From Cryptomeria japonica (taxonomy: Eukaryota > Streptophyta > Pinopsida > Cupressales > Cupressaceae): DNA of 64,000 bases. Shown here one piece after another: positions 49,052 to 60,683 of the stretch. Both the position numbers and the translations under genes were made by a program. Location: NCBI RefSeq assembly GCF_030272615.1, contig NC_081414.1, positions 47,856,501 through 47,920,500 on the forward strand, given 5' to 3'. The notes beneath the pieces are model-generated. The model saw only the letters and a list, made by a program, of their open reading frames with translations, did no database searches and had not been told where the DNA came from. How positions within the stretch are numbered: position 1 is the first letter of the stretch; every line of letters begins with the position of its first letter.

Positions 49052-50668
49052 TGTAGCGTCATAAATTGTACGCACTTGCTAGGGTGGTACAATTTCACAC
49101 CTAGTTTAGCACCCGCCTTGGCGCATTTTGTATTTTGCATTGCATTTCCCCTTTAGCACTTAATTAATTAAATTAATTAGGTCTAAGGTCCTATTTTATC
49201 ATCTCCTACATCATAACGTTGGGCCCTTTCATTAAAGTGTGCCCCTTTCAATTTATTCCTCCAATACATCATTTAACCAAAAACCCTGATTAGGTCCTAT
49301 TTTGAACTTGGGGGCTTGATTTCGGGGGTCAAAACATCTCGAAATCACCTGTAACTTCAGGATTCTCTCTAAAATCATCATATCCGACAGTCCTGAAAAT
49401 TTGGTGAAAAGTTGTCGGGACCATGGCACCCGGAGTGCAACATGGTCCCGGACATTTTTCCCGAAATTTTAGGAGCGCGATCCAATCATAAAATAAAGCT
49501 TAACCCCAAGAAATTGGCGGGAGATTCAATCTCTAGGTCAGACAAAAGACGAAATTATGACCTAGGGTTTCATACATAAGAGCTCTCTTTCTTCATTTGA
49601 AAGGATCCAAATTTTGGCTTTCGAGGACCTTCTATGCAGCGAAAGAGCAGATCTTTGAAAACTTCAACAACATTCAACATCCTTCTATCAAGCATTTATC
49701 AATTTCATTCATCCATTTAGGGCTTGGAAGACATTGAAGAACAATAGGAGATTACCGACTGAAGATTGGCTTGTACCCCTCCCTTGAGGGTTGGGTATGA
49801 TTTCATGTTGTTTTCATGTCTTTGCATAAGCTTCAATATATCATTTATTCATGCTTTAGATCACTTTGCATCTTGGTTTAGAGCATTTACATTATCATTT
49901 ACAAGCAATTAGGGTTTACTTTCTAGGTTGCTCTAGTTTGCTTTCTTGCATTTTAGGACCTTGCACACACACTAGGTCTGCACACACAATACATTTTACA
50001 ATACAACTTGGCTATTCGTGGAGGTGGAAATCACCGAAGCGGGGGTTTGACTAAGGCAAAACCCTATATAGCCGCCCAAAACACCTTTTTAGATATAAGT
50101 GCAGGTTTCGGAATTCGGACGATGCCGCAAATTGCAGATCCGGAAGAAGCAGACGGAAACAGACCTTCCCACCAAATTTCAGAGAAAAAGACTAGGACAG
50201 GGGCGCTGGGCGCCCTGGTCCTCCTGACAGACAACATTTTCAGCATTTTTGACAGCTTTTTCCAAAGTGCAAAACAGCAGTTTCCAGAGCAGTTTCAGGG
50301 GCAGAATCAGGACAGTGGCGCCCGCGCCCCCGTCCCGAACATTTTCAGTCAGATTTCAACTCCGGGTACGCATTTGCATTCTTGTCTTATCCTTGTATTT
50401 ACAGCTTTCCATTATTTAAGTTTAATTCTGCAAATCTTGTTATTAGTTCATACTTGCACTTTGGGGTTTGGGATTGAACTTGCATCATTTCATCTTTCAA
50501 TTACAAAAAAGGAATAGAAATCCTAATAGGTAGCCCATGGCTCTCTCTTCCACAAAAAAAGAAGTAGCCAATTGTGTGATACCTCTAGGCTCTTTCGTAT
50601 TCCACAAATGTGTGCTTGAAAGTGAGATTAGGGCATGTTTGCTTAAGTGTCACTTTTTCTCCCACACA
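49052..50668 (+). repeat. Solo LTR S1
   Basis: 1617 bp from TGTAGCGTCATAAATT to CCCACACA with TG...CA ends and the 5-bp duplication CAAAG at 49047-49051 and 50669-50673. No internal region or second LTR is present, so it is a solo LTR left by recombination. It contains GC-rich patches (about 49430-49500 and 50130-50345) with GCGCCC-type words and an open frame of 169 codons (50008-50517) that I take as chance. Related to the remnant at 1856. The orientation is assigned by the TGTAG start and the similarity to that copy. Confidence 0.82.
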
Positions 50669-50673
50669 CAAAG

Positions 50674-52272
50674 AAGGATGAAATGAAAAATCCATAATGA
50701 ACTATAATAGATCTCCAATTATAAAAAGACAAAATTTTAACAACAATTAGAAATTACAAAACACAATGAATACTAAAAATGAAGCCCCCTAAGAAAAGAA
50801 AATATTCATGAATCCCTCTAGGAATGTATGATCTTGACACTTTATGTTCAATGCAATTGCATGTGCAACTTGTCAAAAAGAACAAACTAGACTTGACCTT
50901 AGTGTCTATATATGCCAAATTTGACAATAAAATCAAAGTATAATTTTTACATAAAATGAGACCAATTTGATCAGTTTGATACAAGGTACAAAAAAAGTGA
51001 ACTTTTAAAAAATTACATCAAAAAATGTTACCATATGAGTGCAACAACACCTCTGAGAATCTATAATTTCTAGTAAAACTAGATAGAAAAATTAAAAAGC
51101 AATTGCACAATTGTGAAGTGCACAAAATTATTTCATAAATACAATATAATAGATAAAAAAGTAGAGGTCTTGAGCTTGAATTATGAGCTCACAAATTTGT
51201 ATTATGAATTCAATAACTCCATTGGAGAGGGGGGCTAAATTTGAAAATGGACTATTGACGTCTGCATCGACTTGTCTAACAAAATATTTCACCATCCACC
51301 AAATTATTGCTTCAACGAAAATATTCTACCAAGGTCTTCTTATGCTCTAGAACATACCTATAATTTATGTCTATCTATAAAATCTAAGGAATCTTTGAGG
51401 AATAATTTAATAGTGGGTGAGCATTCAATGATGATAGAATACTAGATTTTCAACACCCATATATGTAGTCCTTATTGGTAAGATGGAAATGTTAATGATT
51501 TTTCTCTTGCATTGGTGTGGGGATTGCATAAGGCATTAGGATTGTTGGGGGTATACCATATGACATATCCTCGAGATGTAGGTAGCTGGGTATCGAGTCA
51601 CGTTTGTAGACTAGTACCCTCATCAATTTGGTTATATATATATTTTTTAATTTGAAACAAAAGAAATAATATCAAATCAACTTTTTATTTTATGAATTGT
51701 TCCTTTTGAGTAGTGCTTGTGCAAACAAAATATCAGCAACATATTTTCATGCATAGGGAATATTCACTACAATCTACACAATTGAGGAGGGGAAATTTTT
51801 TCTTCCATGGCCTTCGGAAAAAGTGTTTTATTTTTATGATTTGATAGTTGATCTTAGGATTCTTGGGCCTCTTTTATGTGATGGAAAGGTCTATTTGACC
51901 TAAAATGCCCCAAAATTGTAATGACCTTTTGGATCTAGTAAACAACTCCCAACTCTGTATCCTCATAGATTTTGGCCTCATGTAAAATTTGGGTGAAATA
52001 AAAGGAAAAATTGACTTTCTTGGACACTATAAAACTTAATGATGAGCTTAGATTTACACCAATATGCACCAAAAAATAACCTGTAATACAAAGACACAAA
52101 GATGAGCCTCTAAAATTTGGTATTTCTATCAAGTTTTTTGATTCTCTAGGTCACAATTAAGTGCAAGTGAAGAACATACTCAATTTTTCAAAATCCACCA
52201 ATATTTGCAACCTTACAATAGCTCATGAAAAAATTCACTCTCAAATTTGAGAAAGAGATTTTTAGTTCTAAA
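50674..52272 (-). other. Internal, non-coding part of the nested host element (5' side)
   Basis: AT-rich, no frame above 80 codons and no recognised domain. Ends at the primer-binding site. Confidence 0.55.
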
Positions 52273-52284
52273 GCTCTAATACCA
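52273..52284 (-). other. Primer-binding site of the nested host element
   Basis: The minus strand reads TGGTATTAGAGC directly after the LTR end. Confidence 0.88.
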
Positions 52285-52324
52285 TGTTAGAATCACCCAA
52301 AGACTCAAGCTCCTAGGATCACAT
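52285..52324 (-). repeat. Right LTR of the nested host element, first segment
   Basis: TGTTAGAATCACCCAAAGAC and onward match 42573-42612. Cut by Copia element 5 at CACAT; the LTR resumes at 59076. Confidence 0.88.
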
Positions 52325-53395
52325 TGTTGGTATTTTGGATATGTTGTTATGGTTTTGTCATTGATGTCAACACCTATTAACACTTATCAACTTTGGCACT
52401 TTGGAGAATTGGCAATGTTCAACGGCAAGCAAGTGACTTTATGCACAGTCATCGGTATTTGGTTCAGCAACAGAATATATTGTTCACTGGCACTTGCAAT
52501 GACAAGGAAAACACTTGGTTATGCCGAAGACATCATTTGGACACTTTGTCTTGGAGATTTGTTCATTGGTATATTCATGTTTGCATATTTGCTGTTACCG
52601 GCAAATAGGTCCAGAATAAGCACCGACAGACTTATTTATTCCAAATCAGCACGACACGCTTTGGAGATAATTTATTATTGTTGTAAATGCATTAAGCCGA
52701 CATGTTGAATCGGATATTGCATCGGTTATTGATTTACTTGTAAATTGATTTTATTGTAATATCTTTTAGAGCCAACCTACTAAAATTGGTCTTAGGTTAT
52801 GATATATATGTAAGATCTTATTTGTAAGATCGATATGTGATTGGGAAAAGGAATTGTAAGAAGGTATATGCGAGAATAAGCAGAGCTATACACGCAGATA
52901 TCATTTGAAGGTGAAGCAAGGTTTTTGTGAAGGCATATCAGAATTGAATCGGTACTAAATCCATCATATGAAGATGTTGTTTTAAGCAGTACATCATTAT
53001 TGGATTTAACCATCCAATTGTAATCAGTGTGACTCCTATTTGTGTGTGAGCAGTGAGCTCTAGGCGCTTGGCCTTTTTGCATGTGCAGACCCCATTTGTA
53101 TACACATACTATCCGCAGTAGTATCATCTGATTGTGGGTAAGGTTTCCCACTGTGGTTTTTCCCCTTACAGGGTTTCCATGTACAAATATTGGTGTTATG
53201 TGTTGTGGATGTTATTGTCTTTCTGTTTCATGCATTAATCTTTACCGGTACTGCAAATAACTAATAAACTATCTACCGGCATAAAGTTTGGTTTATCAGT
53301 ATTAAGCATTAAGGTTGGTTAAGTTGTTTTTGGTTTAAATTTATTTGACAACTAATTCACCCCCCTCCCCTCTCAGTTGTCTCTGGGACCTAACA
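52325..53395 (+). repeat. 5' LTR of Copia element 5
   Basis: 1071 bp, TGTTGGTATTTTGG start, ACCTAACA end. Contains TGATGTCA at 52362-52369, the block GAGCAGTGAGCTCTAGGC at 53047, and the conserved block at 53131-53202 (CCCACTGTGGTTTTTCCCC). Confidence 0.95.
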
Positions 53396-53452
53396 ATTGG
53401 TATCAGAGCCTAGTCCTCTTTTTGCATAAGTTTAACAGCTTGAGGAGATCCA

Positions 53453-54526
53453 ATGTCTACTAACTATTTCAGGAAGGACAGTCCTAAACTTGATGGAACC
53501 AACTATGGCATATGGAAGATCATGATGGAGACACATCTGAATTGCATTGGAAAGGACATCTATGATGTTACAAAGAATGACTATATTGCTCCTACTCAAA
53601 GTCAACCTAATCCACCTACCTTAGGAAAAGATGAGGAAAATGATTGCAAAGCAAGGGAAGCACTTTTGAGCGCATTATTAGATCAGAAAATCATGGGATT
53701 ATCAGATAGATCTACTGCTAAAGGTATTTGGGACCATTTGGAAACATTGAATGAAGGAGATTCCACAGTCAAAATTGCAAAACTTGAAAGCTTCCGGGTC
53801 AGGTATGAAAATCTGAAAATGGAAGAAGATGAAATGATTTATGCTTTTATGGAAAGAGTTAATGAAATTGTTTTGGGTATTAAATGTTGTGGAGGAACCT
53901 TAAGTGAAGATGAAATTGTTTCAAAAGTTTTAAGAGGATTACCACTGGCATATAAAATGAAAGTTACTGCTATAAATGAGTTAAGAACAATACCTAATAC
54001 ATCAGTAACTAGGTACACATTGATTGGAAAACTTTCAGCTTTTGAAATTGAGGAATTTGGTCCTATTGCTACTATAAAGACAGATTTAGATTTTAAGGCA
54101 TCAACATCATCTACACCATCATTTGAAAAATCTGATTGGAAAGCCTTTTATGCAAGAGAACTTGAAGAAAGCAGGAGAGAAAATGAAGAACTTGAAGCAC
54201 TATTTGCAAGGAAAATGCCTAAAGGTCCAGTTGGAAGTAAGTATGAAGGTAAAGAACCCTTTAAATGTTTTAACTGTAATGAGATTGGTCATATGGCTTC
54301 AAGATGCCTTGATAGACATGCTAGATTAAGAGAAGAAGCTAGAAGAACATACAAGCCTAACCCTGAATATCAGAGATACAAATTTAAGAAGAATAAAGAC
54401 AAGTCTTGTTATCTTGTTGATGAAGGAGTCACTGATGATTCTAATGAGGATCCGACAGACAATGGATGGGTCTTTGTTGCTATAACAAAAGATCAACTGA
54501 CACCTACTGTTCAACCGGTAGAGTAG
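53453..54526 (+). CDS. Copia gag, element 5 (357 aa)
   Basis: Open from ATG 53453, 43 bp after the primer-binding site, to TAG at 54524. The N-terminus DGTNYGIWKIMMETHL is the usual UBN2/DUF4219 start, followed by GIWDHLETLNEGDSTVKIAK and VLRGLPLAYKMKVTAI. One zinc knuckle CFNCNEIGHMASRC lies at residues 272-285 in a basic tail. The length fits a Copia gag. The terminating TAG separates it from protease, which follows in the same frame for about 20 codons; whether the stop is original or a mutation is unclear. Confidence 0.9.
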   Translation: MSTNYFRKDSPKLDGTNYGIWKIMMETHLNCIGKDIYDVTKNDYIAPTQSQPNPPTLGKDEENDCKAREALLSALLDQKIMGLSDRSTAKGIWDHLETLNEGDSTVKIAKLESFRVRYENLKMEEDEMIYAFMERVNEIVLGIKCCGGTLSEDEIVSKVLRGLPLAYKMKVTAINELRTIPNTSVTRYTLIGKLSAFEIEEFGPIATIKTDLDFKASTSSTPSFEKSDWKAFYARELEESRRENEELEALFARKMPKGPVGSKYEGKEPFKCFNCNEIGHMASRCLDRHARLREEARRTYKPNPEYQRYKFKKNKDKSCYLVDEGVTDDSNEDPTDNGWVFVAITKDQLTPTVQPVE

Positions 54527-55992
54527 GCCCTGACAACTAAAGTTGAAGTTAAGGATGAATGGATCATTGATTCAGGATGTTCACATCATATGAGTGTGAT
54601 AAAGGTAAATTCTTGAATTTTCAGGAATATAATGGAGATCTGGTAAGATTTGAAGATGATAAAGCTTGTTTAATCAAAGGAAAAGGTACTATATCTCTTG
54701 ACGGTAAGCATAATACCGACAATGTTTACTATGTTGACGGTTTAAAGCATAATCTTTTGAGTGTTGGTCAATTAGGTGAGAAAGGTTTTCAATTACAATT
54801 CAAGAATGGAAAATGCAAAATTATGAACATAACTAGTTTGGAAATTGCAACCGGTAATCAAACTAGAGGTAATATATTTCATTTGAATAACAATGAAAAG
54901 ACATGCTTGATTGCATATATTGATGAAAGTTGGCTATGGCATAAGAGACTCTGTCATGTAAATTTTGATTGCATTGTGAAAATCAGCACTACTAAGGCAA
55001 TTAGAGATTTACCTAAGATTGTTAAACCTCACAATCCGATATGTAAGGAATGTTAATTTGGAAAACAAGTTAGAGCATCTTTTAAAAGTATTCTAGAAAA
55101 ATCCAATAATGCTCTTGACTTAATTTATACTGATTTATGTGGTCCAGCTAGAACTAAAAGCTTACAAGGTGATAGATATTTCATGCTAATCATTGATGAC
55201 TATTCTAGAATGTGGTGGGTTACTTTTCTTAGAGAAAAATCAGAAGCACTTGGGAAGTTCAAACTATTCAAGGTGATGGTAGAAAATGAAACCGGCAAGA
55301 AAATCAAATGTCTGAGATCAAATCAAGGAGGTGAATTTACATCTAAGGAATTTAATACATTCTGTGAAGTGAATGGAATCAGAAGACAGTTATCAGCACC
55401 CCGGACACCACAACAGAATGGAGTTGTAGAAAGAAAAAATAGAACTATCTTGGATGCAGCTAGAAGTATGTTATTAGAAGCAAATCTACCACATGTATAT
55501 TGGAGAGAGGTAGTAAGCACAACAGTCTATACATTCAACAAAGTTCACATCAAAGGTGAAATCGATAAGACCCCTCATGAACTATGGTTTGGCATTACTC
55601 CTACTCTTAAATATTTCAAAATATTTGGAATTAAATGCTATATTAGGAGAGATGAGTATATTGGCAAATTTGATCCTAGAAGTGATGAAGGAATATTTCT
55701 TGGTTATTCATCTAAGAGAAAAGCATATAGATGTTTTAACAAGAGATTGCAGAAAATTGTTGAGAGTACAAATGTGAAGATTGATGAACAATTTAGAGGA
55801 ACTTCAAGGTATATAGACTCTGAACTGGCAATAGAGATACTGACAAATGAACCTACATTGAACCCACTAGTACAGAATGAAGATCCAGTTACACCGGTAT
55901 CATTTGAAAATTCCATTGTAACTGACAAACAACAACAAACAAAGACACCTCGGTATGTAAGATTGAACCACTCTGAAAATCAGATAATTTGA
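54527..55992 (+). pseudogene. Copia protease and integrase, element 5
   Basis: EWIIDSGCSHHM gives the protease, immediately followed by a one-base frameshift near 54590. The next frame reads GTISLDGKHNTDNVYYVDGL and HNLLSVGQLGEKGF, then LWHKRLCHVNFD and a TAA at 55054 where a Gln is expected. Integrase continues: IDDYSRMWWVTFLREKSEA, RSNQGGEFTSKEF (the family has SDRGGEF, so a catalytic Asp is Asn), PQQNGVVERKNRTILDAARS and WREVVSTTVYTFN. The segment ends at RYVRLNHSENQII with a TGA. Confidence 0.92.
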
Positions 55993-57025
55993 AACAAGTA
56001 TCAAGGAGTTATGACAAGAGGAAGACTAAAAAATGAAGAGGTATGTCTTATTTCTCAAATTGAACCATCATCTATTAATGAGGCATGTGAAGATAAACAC
56101 TGGATTAAAGCTATGGAAGAAGAATTAGAACAAATTGAAAAGAATAACACATGGACATTGGTTCCCCGGACTAAAGACAAAAATGTAATTGGAACAAAAT
56201 GGGTATTCAGAAACAAACTTAATGAAGATGGTAAGGTAATCAGAAATAAAGAAAGACTAGTGTGTAAGGGATATTCTCAGAAAGAAGGAATTGATTACAA
56301 TGAAACCTTTGCACTGGTAGCTAGAAAATTGAGGCAGTCAGATTATTCTTGGCTTTTGCAACACACAAGAACTACAAAGTATATCAAATGGATATTAAAT
56401 GTGCATTTCTGAATGGAGATCTCAAAGAAGAAGTTTACATTGAGCAACCTGATGGATTTTCTTTGATAGATAACAAAGATATGGTTTGCAGGTTAAGGAA
56501 GCTTTGTATGGGTTGAAGCAAGCTCCAAGAGCTTGGTATGCTAGATTGGATAAATATCTTTTGAAGATTGTTTTTTCTAAAGGTAATGCTGACAACAACT
56601 TATACTATAAAGTGACTAATGATGACATCTTGGTTATAGAAGTTTTTGTTGATGATATAATCTTTGGAGGAGAAGATAGATTATGTAAAGACTTTTCTAT
56701 TGAAATGCAGCAAGAATTTGAAATGTCTATGATTGGAGAGATAAAATTCTTTTTAGGATTGCAGATTTCACAGACTGATAAAGGTATATTCTTGAGTCAA
56801 TCCAAATACTTGAAGGAGTTACTAAAGAAATTTGGGATGGAAAACTCTAAACCGGTAAGCACACCTATGACTACAAATGACAAATTATCACTAAGGGATG
56901 AATCTACACCTGTTAGTCCGACTAGGTACAAATCTATGATAGGAGGCCTACTATATTTGACACAAACAAGACCTGATATTATGAATGCAATATGTATTGT
57001 TTCAAGATTTCAGAGTAATCCTTAA
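55993..57025 (+). pseudogene. Copia reverse transcriptase, element 5
   Basis: WIKAMEEELEQIEKNNTW, VIGTKWVFRNKLNEDGK and [15 protein letters not shown] in one frame. A two-base shift near 56323 and another shift near 56495 break it. The later part holds ALYGLKQAPRAWYARLDKYL, VFVDDIIFGG (catalytic DD kept, Tyr replaced by Phe), FLGLQISQ and LLYLTQTRPDI. A TAA at 57023 separates it from RNase H. Confidence 0.92.
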
Positions 57026-57598
57026 GAAAATCATGAATTAGAAGTAAAAAGGATTTTCCGGTACTTACAAGGCACTACAAATCTTGGCTTATGGTATCCT
57101 AGAGATGAAAATTTTGAATTATGTGCATACACATATGCAAATTGGGCAGGAGATGTGAATGACAAAAAAAGCACCACCGACGGAGCATTTTTTCTTGGAA
57201 GTAAATTAATTTCTTGGTTGAGTAAGAAACAAAGCTGCACATCTTTATCAACAGCTGAATCAGAATATGTTGCAGCAACAACTAACTGTACACATGTATT
57301 ATGGATTAAGCAAATGTTGAAGGACATAAAGGTAAAATGCAAGGAACCTATAACTATCTATTGTGATAACACAACAATAATTGATATATCTAAGAATCTG
57401 GTACTACATTCCAAAACTAAACATGTTTCTATCAAATTGAATTTTCTGAAAGAGAATGTTGAAGCAAAAGAAGTAAAACTAGTTTATGTGAATACTAAAG
57501 AGCAGATTGTAGATATTTTCACTAAGCCTTTGCCTAAGGAGACTTTTGAATATCTCAGAGATCAGCTTGGGGTCATACCCCCACCGGTGGATACTTAG
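57026..57598 (+). pseudogene. Copia RNase H, element 5
   Basis: Same frame as the RT end. RIFRYLQGT, then AYTYANWAGDVNDKKST: the two acidic residues of the usual TDADWAG are Tyr and Asn, so the first catalytic Asp is lost. LSTAESEYVAA, YCDNTTIIDISKN and VDIFTKPLPKETFEYLRDQL follow, ending at 57598. Confidence 0.92.
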
Positions 57599-57992
57599 AT
57601 AGTTGATGTTTGTCATCAACCGACATAATTAAGAGAGAAATCTTTTACTCTTGCTTTGATGAGGAGAGCTACTTCTCAGGGGGAGTAGTTGGTATACTGA
57701 ATAAGTTGGTATTTTGTATTTGAACTTGGTTTTTGTATTGACTTTGGCATTTGATGTCAAAGGGGGAGAAATTGATATGAAAAAACATAAAGAAAACACA
57801 TGTTACCCCTAGGAGGAGAGACTTGGGAGTGATTGTTACTTTGGGAGAGATTGATTACTCTTTGTAACTGAATTTTGATTTTTGGTTATGATCTCTTTTG
57901 GTAGATTGTTGGTTTTTGGTATTTGGCATTTCTGTTTTGGCACTTTGATGGTTTTTCCATCTTGTGTTGCCATCAATGCCAAAGGGGGAGAT
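57599..57992 (+). other. 3' untranslated region and polypurine tract of Copia element 5
   Basis: Contains decoy purine tracts CAGGGGGAG (57678) and AAAGGGGGAGAA (57759). The functional-position tract CCAAAGGGGGAGAT lies at 57979-57992, directly before the LTR. Confidence 0.82.
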
Positions 57993-59070
57993 TGTTGGTA
58001 TTTTGGATATGTTGTTATGGTTCTGTCATTGATGTCAACACCTATTAACACTTATCAACTCTGACACTTTGGAGAATTGGCAATTTTCACCGGCAAGCAA
58101 GTGACTTTATGCACAGTCATCGGTATCTGGTTCACCAGCAAGATATATTGTTCACCGACACTTGGAATGACATGGAAAACACTTGGTTATGTCGAAGACA
58201 TCATTTGGACACTTTGTCTTGGAGATTTTTTCATTGGTATATTCATGTTTGCATATTTGTTGTTACTGACAAATAGGTCCAGAATAAGCACCGACAGACT
58301 TATCTATTCCAAATCAGCACGAAACGCTTTGGAGATGATTTATTATTGTTGTAAATGCATTAAGACGACATGTTGAATCAGATATTGCATTGGTTATTGA
58401 TTTACTTATAAATTGATTTTATTGTAATATCTTTTAGAGCCGACCTACTAAAATTGGTCTTAGGTTATGATATATATGTAAGATCTTATTTGTAAGATTG
58501 ATATGTGATTGGGAAAAGGAATTGTAAGAAGGTATATGTGAGAATATGAAAAGCTATACATGCAGACATCATTTGAAGGTGAAGCAAGGTTTTTGTGAAG
58601 GCATATCAAAACTAAACCGATATTGAATCCAGCATATTAAGATGCTATTTTGAGCAGTATATCATTATTGGATTTAACCATCCAATTGTAGTCAGTGTGA
58701 CTCCTATTTGTGTGTGAGTAGTGAGGTCTAGACACTTGGCCTTTCTGCATGTGCAGACCCCATTTGTATACACATACTATCTGCAGTAGTATCATCTGAT
58801 TGTGGGTAAGGTTTCCCACTGTGGGTTTTCCCCTTATAGGGTTTCCACGTACAAATACTGGTGTTATGTGTTGTGGATGTTATTGTCTTTCTATTTCATG
58901 CATTAATCTTTATCGGTACTACAATTAATTGTTGAACTATCTACCAACATAAAGTTTGGTTTACTGGTATTAAGCATTAAGGTTGGTTAAGTTGTTTTTG
59001 GTTTAAATTTATTTGACAACTGATTCACCCCCCCCCCCCCCCCTCTCTCAATTGTCTCCGGGACCTAACA
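57993..59070 (+). repeat. 3' LTR of Copia element 5
   Basis: 1078 bp. Differs from the 5' LTR by substitutions and a longer C-run (59028-59042). Confidence 0.95.
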
Positions 59071-59075
59071 CACAT

Positions 59076-59259
59076 ACAATTCAAAGCTCCTTCCACAAGA
59101 GAGAAAAAAGTAAGAGAATAGATTCCCAGTAATAGACACAAAATGATTTTATTGATATAATTGATACATGATGTACATATGGGGCCTTGGTTATATAGGC
59201 AAGGTTGAGAGGTAGGATTAGGCAAGATCATGACAAGTGTCTTAATACTATGACATGAG
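59076..59259 (-). repeat. Right LTR of the nested host element, second segment
   Basis: Matches 42614-42795: AAAATGATTTTATTGATATAA, GGGGCCTTGGTTATATAGGC (TATATAA on the minus strand), GATCATGACAAGTGTCTTAA. Confidence 0.88.
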
Positions 59260-60494
59260 TTTTGGTTATGGCTGATCATTGCTACTGCTAGGATAGTTGT
59301 TGTCATTGATGTCAACATATTCATGTGATTTATTCCGGTGTGATTGGAAATATTTTTTGATTCGGTTTTGTAGTTTGGTTTTGCTGAGGTTGATATTTCC
59401 TCCCGTATATTCTGGTGTGATTAGATCTTATACTGAGACTTTGGGATATTGTTTTTTTTGGTCTTGTGTATCTTCATTTAAGATAGTTTGTGATTTGGTA
59501 CTCCACAAGTTATCTTTCTTCATGACAGTTGCTGATTGGTTGTGTTCTTGAGCTTCTAGAAGTCGATCGATGAAGATTTAAAAAATGGTGTTGGTGCAAC
59601 TGTTCTGAATGATTCTAACATTCTTGCTGGTGTTTCCTAGTCATGTCCTATTTTTTTTGGTGATCCACATTGATCGTTGTGCGAGTTTTTGGTGGTTTTC
59701 ATCAACCGATATTGATTTTTCGTGTTATGCAATATTTCTAGTGATGTAGCGTGTTGCAATTGATCTTAGCGTGATTTATGGTATATTTGATCATTTGGGA
59801 ATTTGCTTTAGGACCATGCTATGCTAAGTAAATCATTATATTGGTTCGTTAATCGATCTTTGTATCGTGTGATGTAATCTTGTAATTGTGAGTTAAGGGT
59901 TAGTGTTTGGCCAACCTTGTTATCAAGGTTGATGTATTGTATATATAGGTGAATTATTCATTTAGTTTTGGTGTCGATATTGTGTATGCATTATCAGAGA
60001 AATATCTGTGTGGGAACAAGTAATTTATCATTTGATGTTGAGTTTGAGGTAAGATTGGTGTTGCAGAGCAGACAACTATGCTTAATCAAAACTATAATTA
60101 GGCATTTGGAGATATTCTTCAAGTTCACTTCTTCCGGATTGTAGTCCGAATCTTATTGTAAGTCATTAAGATTTCCCTGAGGGTTGTAGCCTTCCAGGCA
60201 AATATCTTTTGAGCAGTGAGCTCTAGGCAGTGTGCCTGAATGCATGTGCATTCCCCATTGTAATATTTTCACATACTATTGTAGAGTATCATTTTACTGT
60301 GGGTAGGATCCCACCGCGATTTTTCTCTTAACCAGGTTTTCCACGTCAAAAACTTGGTGTTTTTTGTTAATTTGATTATCTATCTATTGCTATAATTTGG
60401 TAGATCTGTTACTGTGCTTAAAGTTTTATATTCCGATGAAAAATGATTCACCCACCTCCGCCCTCTCAGTCTTCCTTCTTGGTTGCTGCTAACA
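59260..60494 (+). repeat. Solo LTR S2 of a Copia element
   Basis: 1235 bp; start TTTTGG (probably from TGTTGG), end TAACA. Duplication ATGAG at 59255-59259 and 60495-60499. TGATGTCA at 59307-59314, GAGCAGTGAGCTCTAGGC at 60210 and the block CCCACCGCGATTTTTCTC at 60306 place it with the LTRs of elements 2 and 5. No internal sequence, so a solo LTR. Confidence 0.87.
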
Positions 60495-60499
60495 ATGAG

Positions 60500-60678
60500 A
60501 TGAATATAGATAATATCACATGATAACTAGTACCTTATAGAAAGACTCCTAGTATCCTAAGTAAACTTAACATGTGAAAATATGTAAATAGGACCTAAGT
60601 AATAACTAGTTACATAAGATACCTTGTTCACACTACAAAGAGGAAATTGGATAGCTAATAATCCTATTTACACTAATA
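60500..60678 (-). repeat. Right LTR of the nested host element, third segment
   Basis: Matches 42790-42957, including TACCTTGTTCA and GGAAATTGGA. Ends before AAAAT, the target duplication. Confidence 0.87.
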
Positions 60679-60683
60679 AAAAT

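Larger units (their letters stand above)
52325..59070 (+). mobile_element. Copia element 5: full-length, inactive
   Basis: LTRs 52325-53395 and 57993-59070, primer-binding site 53398-53409 (TGGTATCAGAGC, perfect), polypurine tract 57979-57992, target duplication CACAT at 52320-52324 and 59071-59075. All Copia domains are present in order (gag, protease, integrase, RT, RNase H), but stops and frameshifts break pol. It is inserted in the right LTR of the nested host element. LTR copies are similar with scattered differences. Confidence 0.96.
42573..60678 (-). mobile_element. Host element of the nested stack: non-coding LTR retrotransposon with four insertions
   Basis: LTRs 42573-42957 and 52285-60678 (the latter split by two insertions). 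Primer-binding site 52273-52284 and polypurine tract 42958-42970 place it on the minus strand. Target duplication AAAAT at 42568-42572 and 60679-60683. After removing the nested elements the internal region is about 2.9 kb and shows no gag or pol, as in LARD-type derivatives. TATA box (TATATAA, minus strand, 59191-59197) lies in the right LTR. Confidence 0.88.

Noticed and set aside
50008-50517. 169-codon plus-strand frame within solo LTR S1
   Set aside because: It lies wholly in an LTR, without recognisable domain; GC-rich patches lower stop frequency.
52349-52708. 119-codon frame in the LTR of element 5 (similar one at 58077-58376)
   Set aside because: Inside an LTR. The frame is present in both copies because they are the same repeat, and it spans the likely promoter region; no domain.
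57031-57342. Minus-strand frame of 103 codons
   Set aside because: Antisense shadow of the RNase H of Copia element 5.
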